A stretch of 64,000 nt of DNA, taken from positions 61,108,251-61,172,250 of the forward strand of contig CM051463.1 of the NCBI GenBank assembly GCA_028095005.1, given 5' to 3'. This document shows positions 35,640-47,411 of the stretch, in pieces. Every line of letters starts with the position of its first letter. The first letter of the stretch is position 1. Made by a program: the position numbers and the translations under genes. The notes under the pieces are model-generated. The model had not been told where the DNA came from. It saw only the letters and a program-made list of their open reading frames with translations, and searched no databases. This DNA comes from Rhynchospora pubera (taxonomy: Eukaryota; Streptophyta; Magnoliopsida; Poales; Cyperaceae).

Positions 35640-36610
35640 CATCCCCTCCGATTGATATTGATCTCGTATTTAGACCACTGGATATAAATTATACGGTAAA
35701 CAGAGGATAGCATCTCTTGGTTGTGCATTCTAAATTGTAGAGAATTACTCATTGTTTCATCTCTCGGGGTTAGTGTTCAGTTAACAGAGGATGGAAATGC
35801 AATTAATTGCGATTTGTTACTTTTTTTTATATGCAAAGAAGGCCCATGGGCCGTGATAAGTCTTACGGAAAAGAAAATAAAAATAATGGAAAAGAAAGAT
35901 AAAAGAAAGGGATGCTCTAGATGATTCGGCCAGAAACAATTAATTGTGATTTGTTACTGCATACGGGTATTGGACTATTGGGTTGGAAATTGACAAAAAT
36001 TACTCTGAGATAACCTGACACCTTGTTTTCCAGTTCTACCCCCGAGTTTAGTCCAATTGTTGTAGTTTACTTTAATTTGCTGGTAGCTGCGTTTTATTGT
36101 ACGATTAGTCCACTTTTGTATTTTTTTCTTGTATTTTTCAACTTTCTTGGTAGACAGTTTAGTTTATGTTTTTATTGTTTGGGGTAGTTTTTATTTCCTG
36201 CTTTGGATGGCTACTTATGTCTGTGATGTGAACTGTTGTTTTAGTTAAATGTATTTTACGCCTACGGTCAAATCCTCACAAAAAAAAAATAACAGAAATA
36301 AAGAGAGCATGTGTGCTCCGGTCTGTGTATTAAAGAAAACATATATGTTTGGTTCCATTGCGAATAAGAAATAAGCTCCTTATTCCTTATTCCAGATATT
36401 CAATTTAGCTAGGACGGACTATCTATATATTGGAGTAAGTCAAAGCTCACTAGGCGAGAGAAGAGTACTACCTTTGCGTTTGCTGCCAAGCATTAGGGAA
36501 TCTGATGCCCTTCAGGGGAAACAGGGGATTCGCTTATCATTCCAACAACTAGCTCCGGCTTGGGCTTAAGCCTAGTGTTGCAATGCCTAGCTCTTTGACT
36601 TTTTCCAACC
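35640..36610. other. Intergenic, no gene seen
   Basis: AT-rich with short open frames only. Confidence 0.5.
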
Positions 36611-36635
36611 AGGAATTATAAGTGTCATCGGCAAA

Positions 36636-36888
36636 TATACCATTCCAGCCATCGCTAAATACAAAGTGAACATATACAGCAAATAAGGTGAACATATAGA
36701 CTATCTAAGTGAACACTTACAAACAAATAAGTGTTGTCATCACTTGTTCAGAAGTTTACATGCATATTCAACTTATTTTCATTGAACTTATTTGTCTGTA
36801 TGTGTTCACTTAGATCGTTTATATGTTCACTTTGTTTGTTGTATATGTTCATTTTATATTTAGCGATGGCAAAATTGCAGATGGCAGT
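36636..36888. repeat. Palindromic MITE, family 1 (copy 1)
   Basis: The arms CCATCGCTAAATACAAAGTG and its near complement (TTATATTTAGCGATGGCAAA) face each other, with inner complementary stretches AAGTGAACAC / GTGTTCACTT. The whole segment can fold on itself. A related copy lies at 59492-59781. No coding capacity. Confidence 0.75.
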
Positions 36889-36999
36889 AATCAATTTCCT
36901 TTTTCAACTACTTCTGAACCAGAAATATTCATATGAGCACTAGATTCTAATAGTTGTGAGGGAAACTGAGTAATTATGCTTGAATCTAGCAAGGTACTT

Positions 37000-38025
37000 C
37001 ACAAACCAAACAATGTGACACATTTGGATGCAACGGAATAAGCCATGAATAGGGAATAGGAATAAAGAATTTCGGTTTACGTGCGCTTATTCATATTCTT
37101 ATTCCGTATAAGGCTTATTCGGGATGAAACCAAAGGCGTCCGGAATAAGCCTTATTCCGAATAAGGGCATATTCAAGGCCTTATTCTAATTCCATATATT
37201 ATGCCTTAGAATAAGGCCTTGAATATGCCCTTATTCGGAATAAGGCTTATTCCGGACGCCTTTGGTTTCGTCCCGAATAAGCTTTATACGGAATAAGGCT
37301 TATTCTAACATGATACCAAACACATCTGTTTTGTTAGTGTAGGAATAAGGGCCCAAATTCCTTATTCTTGTGTTGATTGTATAAGAATAAGAATAAGCAC
37401 GCAAACCGAAATTTTTTATTTCTATTCTCTATTTCCGACTTTCCGTCATATCCAAACACACCCTAAGTAATAGGGAATTTGGGCTTATTCCGGCCCTTAT
37501 TCATATTCTAACAAAACCTTGGTATTTGAATAAGGAATAAGTTTTTTTCTATTCCTATTCCCTATTCTTTGGTGTTTGGATGCAACGGAATAAGCCGTGA
37601 ATAGGGAATAGGAATAAGGAATTTCGATTTGCGTGCTTATCCATATTCCTTATTGTTATACTATGAGGGTGTGTTTGGATGAGAAAAGAATAAGGTATAA
37701 GAATAAGGAATTTCGGTATGCGGCTTATCCAAATTCCTTATTCTTATACTATGGTTTTGTTAGTATAGAAATAAGGGTCCAAATTCCTTATTCTTGTGTT
37801 GTTTGGGTTGCACAAGAATAAGAATAAGCACGCATACCAAAATTTTTTATTCTTATTTCTTATTCAAGGCTTATCCAAACACACCCTCAGATTTTGTTAG
37901 TATAGGAATAAGGGCCCAAATTTCTTATTCCTGTGTTGTTTGGGTTGTACAAGAATAAGAATAAGCACGCAAACCGAAATTTCTTATTCATATTCCTTAT
38001 TCCCGGTTCATCCAAGCACACCCAC
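37000..38025. repeat. Nest of GAATAAG-rich MITEs
   Basis: At least three related elements lie inside one another. A near-perfect hairpin at 37098-37300 has arms of about 95 bases (GCGTCCGGAATAAGCCTTAT / ATAAGGCTTATTCCGGACGC) around a short loop at about 37195. A second element, 37665-37888, has 19-bp ends GAGGGTGTGTTTGGATGAG and a matching inverted end CTTATCCAAACACACCCTC. Outer ends are TTTGGATGCAACGGAATAAG near 37023 and CATCCAAGCACACCC near 38020. TIR sequence suggests hAT or PIF-type non-autonomous elements. Confidence 0.8.
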
Positions 38026-38355
38026 CTAGTTCTATTGATTCTCTTCTATGGGTTAGTTCTGTTGATTCTCTTCTATGAGAATAACCAAAAATAAATGTAC
38101 AAATGCAGGAATACAGATTGAAAATTTACGAAAATAAGAACCACGGTACGACGTCGTCTCCTCTTGGTACCCGTGCACAGTGAGGGTTGATATTTCTGAT
38201 TTTTTTTTTCCTTCGTGAAATTAATGGACAACTCCATTTTTTATCTTCGATATTTTTCAATAGTGGTGATATTTGGTCTTGTATTGTTCGAGTGCCGCTT
38301 AAACCGCTAAACCTCATTTTTCAATGAAAATTTATGACTGTTCTAAAAACACATA

Positions 38356-38523
38356 GGGGCTGTTTGGATCGCTTAGGAATTTGGGAAATTTGGGGAAGTT
38401 GAAATTCCTAGGAATAAATTTATTGGGAAGTGTGTAACTTTGTGAAGAGTTTAGATTGTTTATAATAAATTTATGGTAGGAAGATGAAATTCCCCAAATT
38501 CCTACCATATTCCAAACAGCCCC
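38356..38523. repeat. MITE, 168 bp, ends GGGGCTGTTTGGAT
   Basis: Terminal inverted repeats GGGGCTGTTTGGATCGC... and ...ATATTCCAAACAGCCCC, flanked on both sides by ATA. Internal arms TTGGGAAATTTGGGG / CCCCAAATTC are also complementary. Confidence 0.75.
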
Positions 38524-39191
38524 ATAAGATATTCAATAGAGTAAAACGACTTTTTTTTTTGAGATTACCATAACATTTTTTTTTCAAATTGTAAGGACAT
38601 TACTTGATTGGTGAAATTTTAGATTTAAGCCATTTTGTAAATTTGTTTTTGGTTTCTCAGAAGGTGGGGAAACCAAAAGTATTATAGGATTTTTTACATA
38701 GAAATACTAAAATTTGGAATTTTTTTGTAAACCTGTGACATATTCTTAAAGTTATATGATGTTTAATTTTATTATTTTACGAGGATAAGATTATTACTTA
38801 AAATTAGAAAGTCCTTTAATTTTTTGACTAAATTAATAGAGTCTTGATAATTTAAGAATAATGTAGAATTTGATAGTCATTTGGTTGCGAAGTTTTGTAA
38901 CCTTTGGCTTTGCATAGAGTTTGCACCATGTAAACCAATGCTTCTCAAGATTTCGCATCAAACTGGCTATGACAAATAATATAAAAAATTCACAAGGAAG
39001 CCAGACTATATTATGTGCATCCTAAATCACCGAAATCCAATGAAATCCATCAGAGCGATCTTATGGAGCTTATAATTTAATGAGTATCAAAACAAAATTT
39101 TAACAAAATGATTTTATGTCAAATAGAAAATGTCACGATCTGCAAATTTTTGTTCTATCAAATGTATGGGAGTTTGCACGAAATAACCCTG

Positions 39192-39350
39192 GCACCGTTT
39201 GGATGCGTTGAGAAGAAGATAGGAAGAAGGAAGAAGAGAAGAAAAAAATTATAAAAAATTCAAACTCTTCACAAAATTACACACTTCTCAATACTTCTTC
39301 TCACTTCTTCCCTTCTTCCCTTCTTCCCACACCTATCCAAACGAAGCCCC
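39192..39350. repeat. MITE of the GTTTGGAT family
   Basis: Ends CACCGTTTGGATGCG and CCTATCCAAACGAAG, interior of GAAGAAGG/CCTTCTTC tracts. Related to 1441-1612. Confidence 0.65.
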
Positions 39351-39983
39351 TATGATTTTCTTGGTGTCTTAAAAGGTCCTAAAATATTCACAAATTTAAG
39401 GAAATCACTAATTTGAAAATTACAAGAATCGTATGATACATGAAAAATTATCATATTTTTTCATGAATTTATAATTAAATATTTCTTATGCCATCGAATT
39501 CTTTTATATTTTTTTTGAGATTGTTCATATTTGTGGAGAAAATAATTTTGAAGGGCTCTTAAAAAATCAAAAAGCAAACGACACCTCTATTGGAAAAATA
39601 ATGAATAGAGATATCCATTTTTACGCGAATTGGACAAACCTATAAAACATGTTCCGAGTCTCTTCAGTTCGTGAGTCAACCAAGCCAAAATGGAGCGTAC
39701 AGAGATAAGTTGGTTCCTATTTTCGTAAGAGGAAGGTTCTCGTGTCACGACTTTATATATATATATATTTTTGATTGAACACGACTTTATAGTGGATGGC
39801 ATCAAATGTTACAATTTTACTTTTCATCAATATTTAAAATTTTTTAAATTAAAATGTTTAATCTAAACCGTTGATCTTGTACGACTTAATAAGCGATGCG
39901 TTTCAATACCAATTTTATTAAATTTGGAGTTGATTTGATATTTGATCAAGAGGTAAAATCATGAACGTATTACAATTAATATG

Positions 39984-40163
39984 TTAAAACCGATTGAGAC
40001 GGAGGATTTATATTTCCATATCTAATGATCTTTCGCCCACACTGTATAAACTTTTCATTTAATAAAGTGAATTGAAACCGATTGAGACAGAGGATTTATA
40101 TTTCCATATCTAATGATCTTTTCCCATACCTCAAATTATATTCATCGCCATTTTGTTAGTTGC
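39984..40163. repeat. About 90-bp tandem repeat
   Basis: ACCGATTGAGACRGAGGATT plus flanks occurs at 39990 and 40077, and a third time at about 43021, 2.9 kb downstream. Confidence 0.75.
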
Positions 40164-42886
40164 TTAAGAAATTATATCAAAAAGTTTATTAAATTTGATG
40201 AGTCGACCGATTGGAGTTCTACGTCGCAGTTGATTGGATAACCGATTTGATTTGTTTGTTGATTTCTGAATCGTTCAATCAAGTAATCTGACTTCTCTGT
40301 ATTTAATTTCGTATTGATTGACTGATTTATTTATCGTTTGGTTTTGATTGAATATGTTTATTGAATCGTGATTGGTATATTTTACGGGTTATCGGGCTTG
40401 AAATTGGATGTAAATTTGAATCTAAATTTTGAGCCCTGATCCTCCTGAGTTCTGTGACACCGTCAGTCCTGGCCTGTTAGTTGTTCTATCTTGAAATAGC
40501 ACATAATACTCCAATTCAAAAGTTCGGGGAGGGACCACTCTGACTGATTTATTATCTAGACCCGATTATTTCCGTAAAATATATTATTTGTTATGTGGGT
40601 TAATCTGATCTGATTGAATTTTGTTATATCAATTAATGTAGAGAAGTTGCGTCATTAAATAACCGGTTACTGAGGTTTGTACCTAATTCTTTTTGTTTTT
40701 TCTGTTGCGACGCAGGTTGACGGGCCGTCGGATAGATGCAGAAGATACCGTTTTCGGCTGGTACTATGGTGTGGTACACAATTGGAACTAAGTTATTGGA
40801 CAGAAGGTAATCATATATATATAAGTTCTTGGTGTATTTCTTTTCATTTTGTTGGATTTTGTTGCTAAATTCCTTGGATAAACTGAATCTTCTTTGATGG
40901 CCGAATTTAATTGAGGTCTTTACAAGCTATTTGCTAAATTGTACTATGTTCTCTTATAATTTTTGCAAAAATATAAAAGAGTTGGAGTTTTTGTGTAAGA
41001 CAATTGTACAACCGGCCTGGATTATTTTGATATCTTATAAAGATTATATTGTTTAGTTGTTACTAAATCAAATGATTGCTTATAATTTAGTATAAAATAG
41101 GAATTTTATTAATTTTACTCCAACTGGTTCAAACAATATGTTAGTATGATTTTGTAATTACGTTATTTTATGTTGACAATAGCCTATTTAATTAATACAA
41201 ATGATTATTACAAATAAATAAAGCATGGTACACCCTATCAAAACCGAGCACATGTCTATGTCTAAACTTTTAGAATTATTTTGAATGAAAATCCAAAACT
41301 GATTTTATTTAGAAGTAGAAAACTTAGTTAAGTTTTTTTATATTGCTTAGTCTCGAGGTTGAATATCTGAGCCGATGACGGCCGGTACAATCGCGTAACA
41401 CTAGGATTGCTTGTGTCTTGCGTGTTTTGTCTTCTTGCTCTCAGGTGCAGATTTCACACAAATTTTAATTTACATTTTCATAACTAAACTATGCTTGCAT
41501 TTGCATATTTGAAATTGTTGAATATGCATGAGACATATTTGCTCATTTATCATTTGTTTATTATTATTATGAGAAAGTTTAATATGCACTATAGTGCATA
41601 GGGCACTCCGTGCACCGCGAACTTTTTCGGGGGTATTTTTGTAAATTGACAAATCTAATTTAACCAATCTAATCTACATATTGAAATCTCATAGAAAACC
41701 AAGTTTTACAATTTTTTAGATTTTATTACTATTTTTTTCGAATTTTTTAAAACATGCCAATTTTGGAAAATTGTAAATAGTACAACATTCCAAAAATGGC
41801 ATATTTTAAAAAATTCGAAAAAAATAGTAATAAAATCTCAAAAATTGTAAATTTTGGTTTGATATGAGATTTCAATATGTAGATTAGATTGGTTGAATTA
41901 TATTTGTCAATTTACAAAAATATTCCTGAAAAAATCCGTGGTGCACGGAATGCTCTATGCACTATGGTGCATATTAAACTTTCTCTTATTATTATTGTTA
42001 TATGCATATTGAATTGTTTCCATTTGGTAATCTGAAATTGTTATATGTACTGCTTGTGCGATTGAATAGACACTCATTTCTTTTGTACGGGGATTTGGGT
42101 CGCGCCCAGACCTGACTGTACACCGTGAAGTAAGCGTTTGTATTCCGGATCTGGTAGTGTTCTCGGCTTGTAATGCTTTTGATTATCTAATTGTCTAAAT
42201 TGTATCTGAAATCTGAAATTGGTCTTGATCCTCCTGAGTTCGGGGAGGGACAACTGTATGATTGATCTATGATCGTGACTTATGATTACCAGACTTGCAT
42301 TAGATAATTGTTCAAATTTGAGCCGGCTTTTGAAATATTAAATTATATTTGAATTGCAAATTGAATAAATAGCCGTGCTCCTCTGCACTGCATCTGTTTA
42401 TAAATGATTGCATATTATAACTGATTTGTTTATGTATAGCTTATATATTTTATTATTAGTAGTTTAACTTGCTATGGTAGTTAGTTCCTGAACATGTATC
42501 ATTGAGATTCGTGTGACTGGAACTATAAACCACACTGAGATAAATTTATTTATCTCACTCTTAGCTTTAGCATTGTTTCCACAATAGTTGTGGATTCTAG
42601 GTTTGAGGTCGAGTGTTGGGCAACGAGACAAGTAGCATACCATTTGGATCTATGATTAGCAACCTGTATAAACCAGGCTGTTAACTAGACTATTGTAGAC
42701 CTTATATTACGTTCAAATAAATATTTTTATATTTAAATTTGACATGAATAATAATTTTATATAATTAGATTTAATTTATAAATCATATTTAGTTAAGCCT
42801 TACGGGTGCAGCTGGCATCCGCGGCGGACACTCCATCGTGCATCGTCCAGTTACGATATCTGACGGGGTGTCACAGTTGGTATCAT
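40164..42886 (+). mobile_element. Probable Ty3/gypsy LTR remnant with primer-binding-site motif
   Basis: The segment ends GGGGTGTCACA (42863-42873) followed by GTTGGTATCA, the usual LTR end plus initiator-Met tRNA primer-binding site of plant retrotransposons. The complementary start TGTGACACC occurs near 40453. GATCCTCCTGAGTTC and GGGGAGGGAC motifs recur at about 40440-40535 and 42229-42255. No gag or pol coding sequence follows, so only an LTR-like piece remains. It lies between the direct repeats at 40046-40163 and 42989-43105. The left border is uncertain. Confidence 0.45.
41571..41985. repeat. Foldback element, 415 bp
   Basis: Ends GAGAAAGTTTAATATGCACT and AGTGCATATTAAACTTTCTC-type inverse. 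The arms stay complementary for nearly 200 bases each (for example ATATTGAAATCTCATA / TATGAGATTTCAATAT). Inserted in an ATT-rich target; the short flanks TTATTATT are too repetitive to define a target duplication. Confidence 0.85.
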
Positions 42887-43756
42887 TTTTTTCCAAACCG
42901 TTATTGACAAACCTTATTTACTTAGCTTTTACACTTGTCCCTGTATCTTTCAATGTGGCATCCATTCTATCTTTCTCTTTGTAGTAGGCACTGTATAAAC
43001 TTTTCATTTAAGTGAATTGAAACCGATTGAGACAGAGGATTTATATTTCCATGTCTAATGATCTTTCGCCCATACCTCAAATTATATTCATCGCCATTTT
43101 GTTACAAGTCTTGTGCTATGTTCCAATAACATACACATATGTAATTAAGTTGGTAACTCTTTACCTATGATTTGTAGAACTTAATCATCACTTAACTTGC
43201 ATACTAATCTTATATGATAATTAATGTTTTTGTTAATTATCAAGATTATGGACAATTTAGATTTATTATTGTCATTCTAAATAATGATCCGCAGAGATCC
43301 ACAATTCAGATCCTCAACCTGAATGATCTTTCAATAATAAACCTATGAACAAATGATAAAAATATCATTCGTAACATAAACTAATATTTAAGTCATTAAA
43401 TTATTGACTTCTAGGATATAACTCCAACAGAACATCCAGAAAAAGTAATTTTTTTTATAAGTCAATACTTTTCTTATATGAAGTAAGATAGCTAAAGATG
43501 CCAAAATCAATGAGAATTACTGTTTTGTGATTGATTTTTTAATAGAGAATGATCTGTCTAAAATTGATAAAACTGTAACCCCGTTTTTTTTTTTTTAAGA
43601 CAATTGTCTCTAATATCGTGTCGCAACAGTTTGTGGGTTAGAACAAATATTAGGTAGAGATGGATATGATGATGTTAATTAGGGCGATAACATTTTTTTT
43701 CCAAAATAACATTAAATATAAGTCCTTTTCCCTTTTTTTTTTGTCAAAAACAGGTA

Positions 43757-43892
43757 ATGCAATCTGGAGCCAGGGTGGAGGAATCAGAAGGGGAACGTCC
43801 AGTGATGACTTTTCTACAAGCATTACTATCTAAATTGAAACTGGATACTTCTGATGGGGAAAGATCGGTCTTTAAATGTATAGTCTGTTATT
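43757..43892 (+). other. Possible orphan terminal exon
   Basis: After a CAAAAACAG acceptor-like site the + strand reads MQSGARVEESEGERPVMTFL continuing for 46 codons to TAG. Composition is more protein-like than its surroundings. No family is recognised and no partner exon is visible, so this may be chance. Confidence 0.2.
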
Positions 43893-45770
43893 AGTCTATG
43901 TACACCGTCGAATAGTGCAAAAGTTGTCTTGGCTAGTTTATTTTTTTTAATTAAATTCTTTCATTTTAAATGTGTTTAACTATTAATCTTCCTTCAAATT
44001 TATTAATTTTGCTATCGTATCATCCCACTCAAGATAGAGTTCTTACAATTAGAGAGAATGCAAGGCTATAGACTATTATAAATTCAGTGGCCTTCCAAAG
44101 AATGGTATTTGTTTACTTATTTTAATATTGTTATTACTTAAGTTAGAAGATTGAATTGTTTTATCTAAATGCATTGCTCTTATGCATTTCATACAAGTGG
44201 GCAATGTTCTTGTTATCACTTTACCATCCAACTTTTTCATTGTAGGGCGGGGCGCTCAGTGTGATGAATGTGAAATTTAGTTGTGACTTGATTGTTGATG
44301 GATGATTGATCTGAATCGTATTTGATTTTCTCTCATGTCTTGATTAGAGTGAAATATTTTATGATTTTAATGTCCATTTAAACTAGACAAAGTGATAAAT
44401 AAATAACTAGGGTTGGTTGTTCATTTTATACTAAATCAGCAAGGTAATATCAATTTAGTGGGATGCGGAAATTAAATATGGACAATGCTCCTTGTAGAAC
44501 TAGATTGTTACGAGCATATCTCCCTTTCCCCAAAACGGAACTCTCATGAACACACACAAAATTTATGTCAAAATTCACGATTGCAAAAACATGAGTTTGT
44601 TTTATAATTTTCTACATGAATTATATAATCAAAACTAAAATTATGACCGGTGCTTGTTTCATATTTTCATCCTATTTTTATTTCTTGAAAATTTTATATA
44701 CTAAATCTTTGGAAAAAGAAAATCAAACATTCATTTTAATATAGAACTTTTAGATAATAAGAACTTTATTGGGACATACTTTTTTCGAAGTTCTAACACT
44801 GCTGGATGAACATGACGTAGCTAGAAGTAATTCGTTTACGTTTATATGTGCGAAACTTGATAAATACAAATATATATGCTACATATATACATATATATAA
44901 TGTACCTCTTTTACGTCCAAAGAAACAGTTCATTACAGTTTTATCACTTAGGGTGTTTGGATCGTATTTAGAATGGAAACATGAACAATAATAAATAGTG
45001 ACACCATATGCCGATGTCGTTGATTCTCTGTGACATAAACTGAATAATGTTACAATGTGGGAAAATCGTTGATCCTTTGTTGCATAAACGTTTGGCACAT
45101 GTGAATGATGGATAGGTGAGAAAGATTTTTTTTGTGTCCAATACTTTTGTTGACAAATGAATGTGCGTAAGTTGATGACATTATTTCATGGTGCGCAACA
45201 ATTTAATAATAATATCATGTATAATGCAATTCATGTTATTTTTTTTATTGTGTTTAATACTGTAATGGAGTTTAGAGATGAACAAACTAACTCTAAATCT
45301 TTGTTACATATAACAATTAGTGTGTAACATAAAATAATTAATCACGAAACCTTTATTAGAATTAATGTTACTTACATTATGATGCCTTTATGAACACATG
45401 TAAACAATAAAATATGATTCAAACTTGGTTTTAAGTTTTTGTCCACCATAAGATTAAAAAAAAAAAGAAATAAAAGGCCATGTAATGTGTTTTGGAGTAT
45501 AAACTTCTCTTATATCTTTAGTTTCTTGTTGAATATGTTCTCTATTATGCGCAATAAATCCAGACCGTTAACTAAGTTGTATATGTTCTCAAACTGATAA
45601 GGTTATGTCCACTTCCTATGTTCAATTAGAACGGTATAAATGATCACAGGGATGAGCAATATGCCTCATTAGCTGATAAAATAAATACTCGGGTCTCGGG
45701 CACTTCGACTTTAAATTACCCTTTAGACCTTAACAGTAGACTGTAGTACATATACAACAGTATAACGTTA
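43893..45770. other. Intergenic, no gene seen
   Basis: AT-rich sequence with short open frames only; nothing conserved is recognised. Confidence 0.5.
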
Positions 45771-45775
45771 TATTA

Positions 45776-45965
45776 GGCTCCGTTTGGATGCATTGAGAAT
45801 AAGGTAGGAAGAAGGATGTAGACAAAAATATTTATTGGGAAGGGGTAAATTTATTGGGAAGTGTGTAACTTTTGTGAAGAGTTTGAATGATTAGAAATAA
45901 ATTTATTAGTAAAAAATAGTTATTTCTTATTTCTTATTCCGAAAAGAAGCCATTCAAACGGAGCC
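45776..45965. repeat. Tourist-like MITE, 190 bp, TSD TTA
   Basis: Terminal inverted repeats GGCTCCGTTTGGATG and CATTCAAACGGAGCC, flanked by TTA on each side (45773-45775 and 45966-45968). A TTA target duplication is typical of PIF/Harbinger-derived MITEs. Confidence 0.85.
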
Positions 45966-47183
45966 TTAAGTGGGAGGAGACAAGTCCGCGCGATGGGATA
46001 AGGATTTGGTTTTGCACCACCTTTCTCCCGCCGCTCTATTTTAGTGGACACGTGTCGTCCTTCTTTATTCACTGATGTTGCACTGGAGAGGTTTTGGTTG
46101 GGATGCGCTCCAGTTCCAAATAATATCCGACCTCTCAGCTCACTGATTTGAATGCGTACGTCATATAAAAACTGACAGAAATTCTAAAATCACAATAATA
46201 CGCTTTCTATTTGAAATATAAAATTATTTGTACGAATTCAATAAAAGATAAATACATTTATGCAATTTACTAGTAAAATACGCTTAAAATATTTTTGCAC
46301 ATTTACTTGTATCTTCAATCAATTTGGACCTCGTTCGAACATGTACAATCACAAAAGGAAAAAAAAAATTATTGAGATACTATCAATTTGGACTTCGTTT
46401 GTACAAATTCAATACTCATAAATCCGAGTATCATTAGAATGCACATCCTTCTAAAAGCTTCTTCACTCGATCAACTTCTTATGGCATCCTAAGTAGTTTC
46501 TATTTTCTATCTATCTAGTGTTTCTAAAAAAATAAAAATAAGAGAACAACTCTTGATCTAGTGACAAAGAGCAATATACCTTGACTCATTGAGTGAAAGG
46601 TCGCAGGTTTGAAACTCGACTGGAGACTTTCATAGAAATTTAATTTAAAAATAAGTTGGATGACTTAGACCTCCAATTTATCTTAAAAAATTAAAAAATA
46701 ATAAAAAATTAAAAATAATAATAATAAAACTTCTTCTGGCATCGGCACATTCTTATGTACATTTGAAAAAAGCATTTAATTTTCAGAATTAACAGGATGG
46801 ATAATAAAAGAGGAGAACAACCTAAACCTAAAAAGTAAAAACCGTTTTTTACTTTTTGAAAAGTTACGAACAGAGATCTTTTCTTTTTTATATTTTCAAA
46901 AGAAATTCTTGCCTCTTTTTGATATTTATTATCTGACAGCATGTACAATTTTATAGAGAGTTTTGATTTGTATGTTAATACCGTAACTGACAAATAAATT
47001 ATTCTTAAGGAATGTTTTCACTAAAAAAAAAATATGAATATGATAATAAGACGAATGGATTCAATCAAATTCATCTGATTGGACTCTCAATTAAATTTTG
47101 TCATATCTCAATTTTAAAAATTCAAATGACCGATTCAAATTATTCAACATGACTTCCATATTGAAATCTCATTACATGCCAAA

Positions 47184-47187
<4 letters not shown>

Positions 47188-47213
<26 letters not shown>
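47188..47213. repeat. (TA)n microsatellite at foldback border
   Basis: TA repeat directly abutting the left end of the 47214-49069 element. A CT/TA repeat abuts its right end. Confidence 0.9.
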
Positions 47214-47217
<4 letters not shown>

Positions 47218-47411
47218 TTTTGCTATGGTGAGTTGCAACTTACCAAAGCGTCTGTGAGTCGCGTTTAAAATTTTCAAAATTTAGTTTAAAATGACTGATC
47301 CAAACCATCTTATACGATCTCCCTATTGAAATCTCCATGCAGACCAAATTTTATATTTTTTCGAAAATTTTAAGTATTTATTTCAGATTTTAAAAAACTG
47401 TTATTTTTAAC

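Noticed and set aside
37000..38025. CRISPR-like regularly repeated GAATAAG units
   Set aside because: The repeats are inverted and nested MITE ends of varying spacing in a plant genome, not a CRISPR array.
46030..46060. ACACGTGTC G-box-like motif near 46048
   Set aside because: A single motif in a gene-free region; no transcription unit nearby to regulate.
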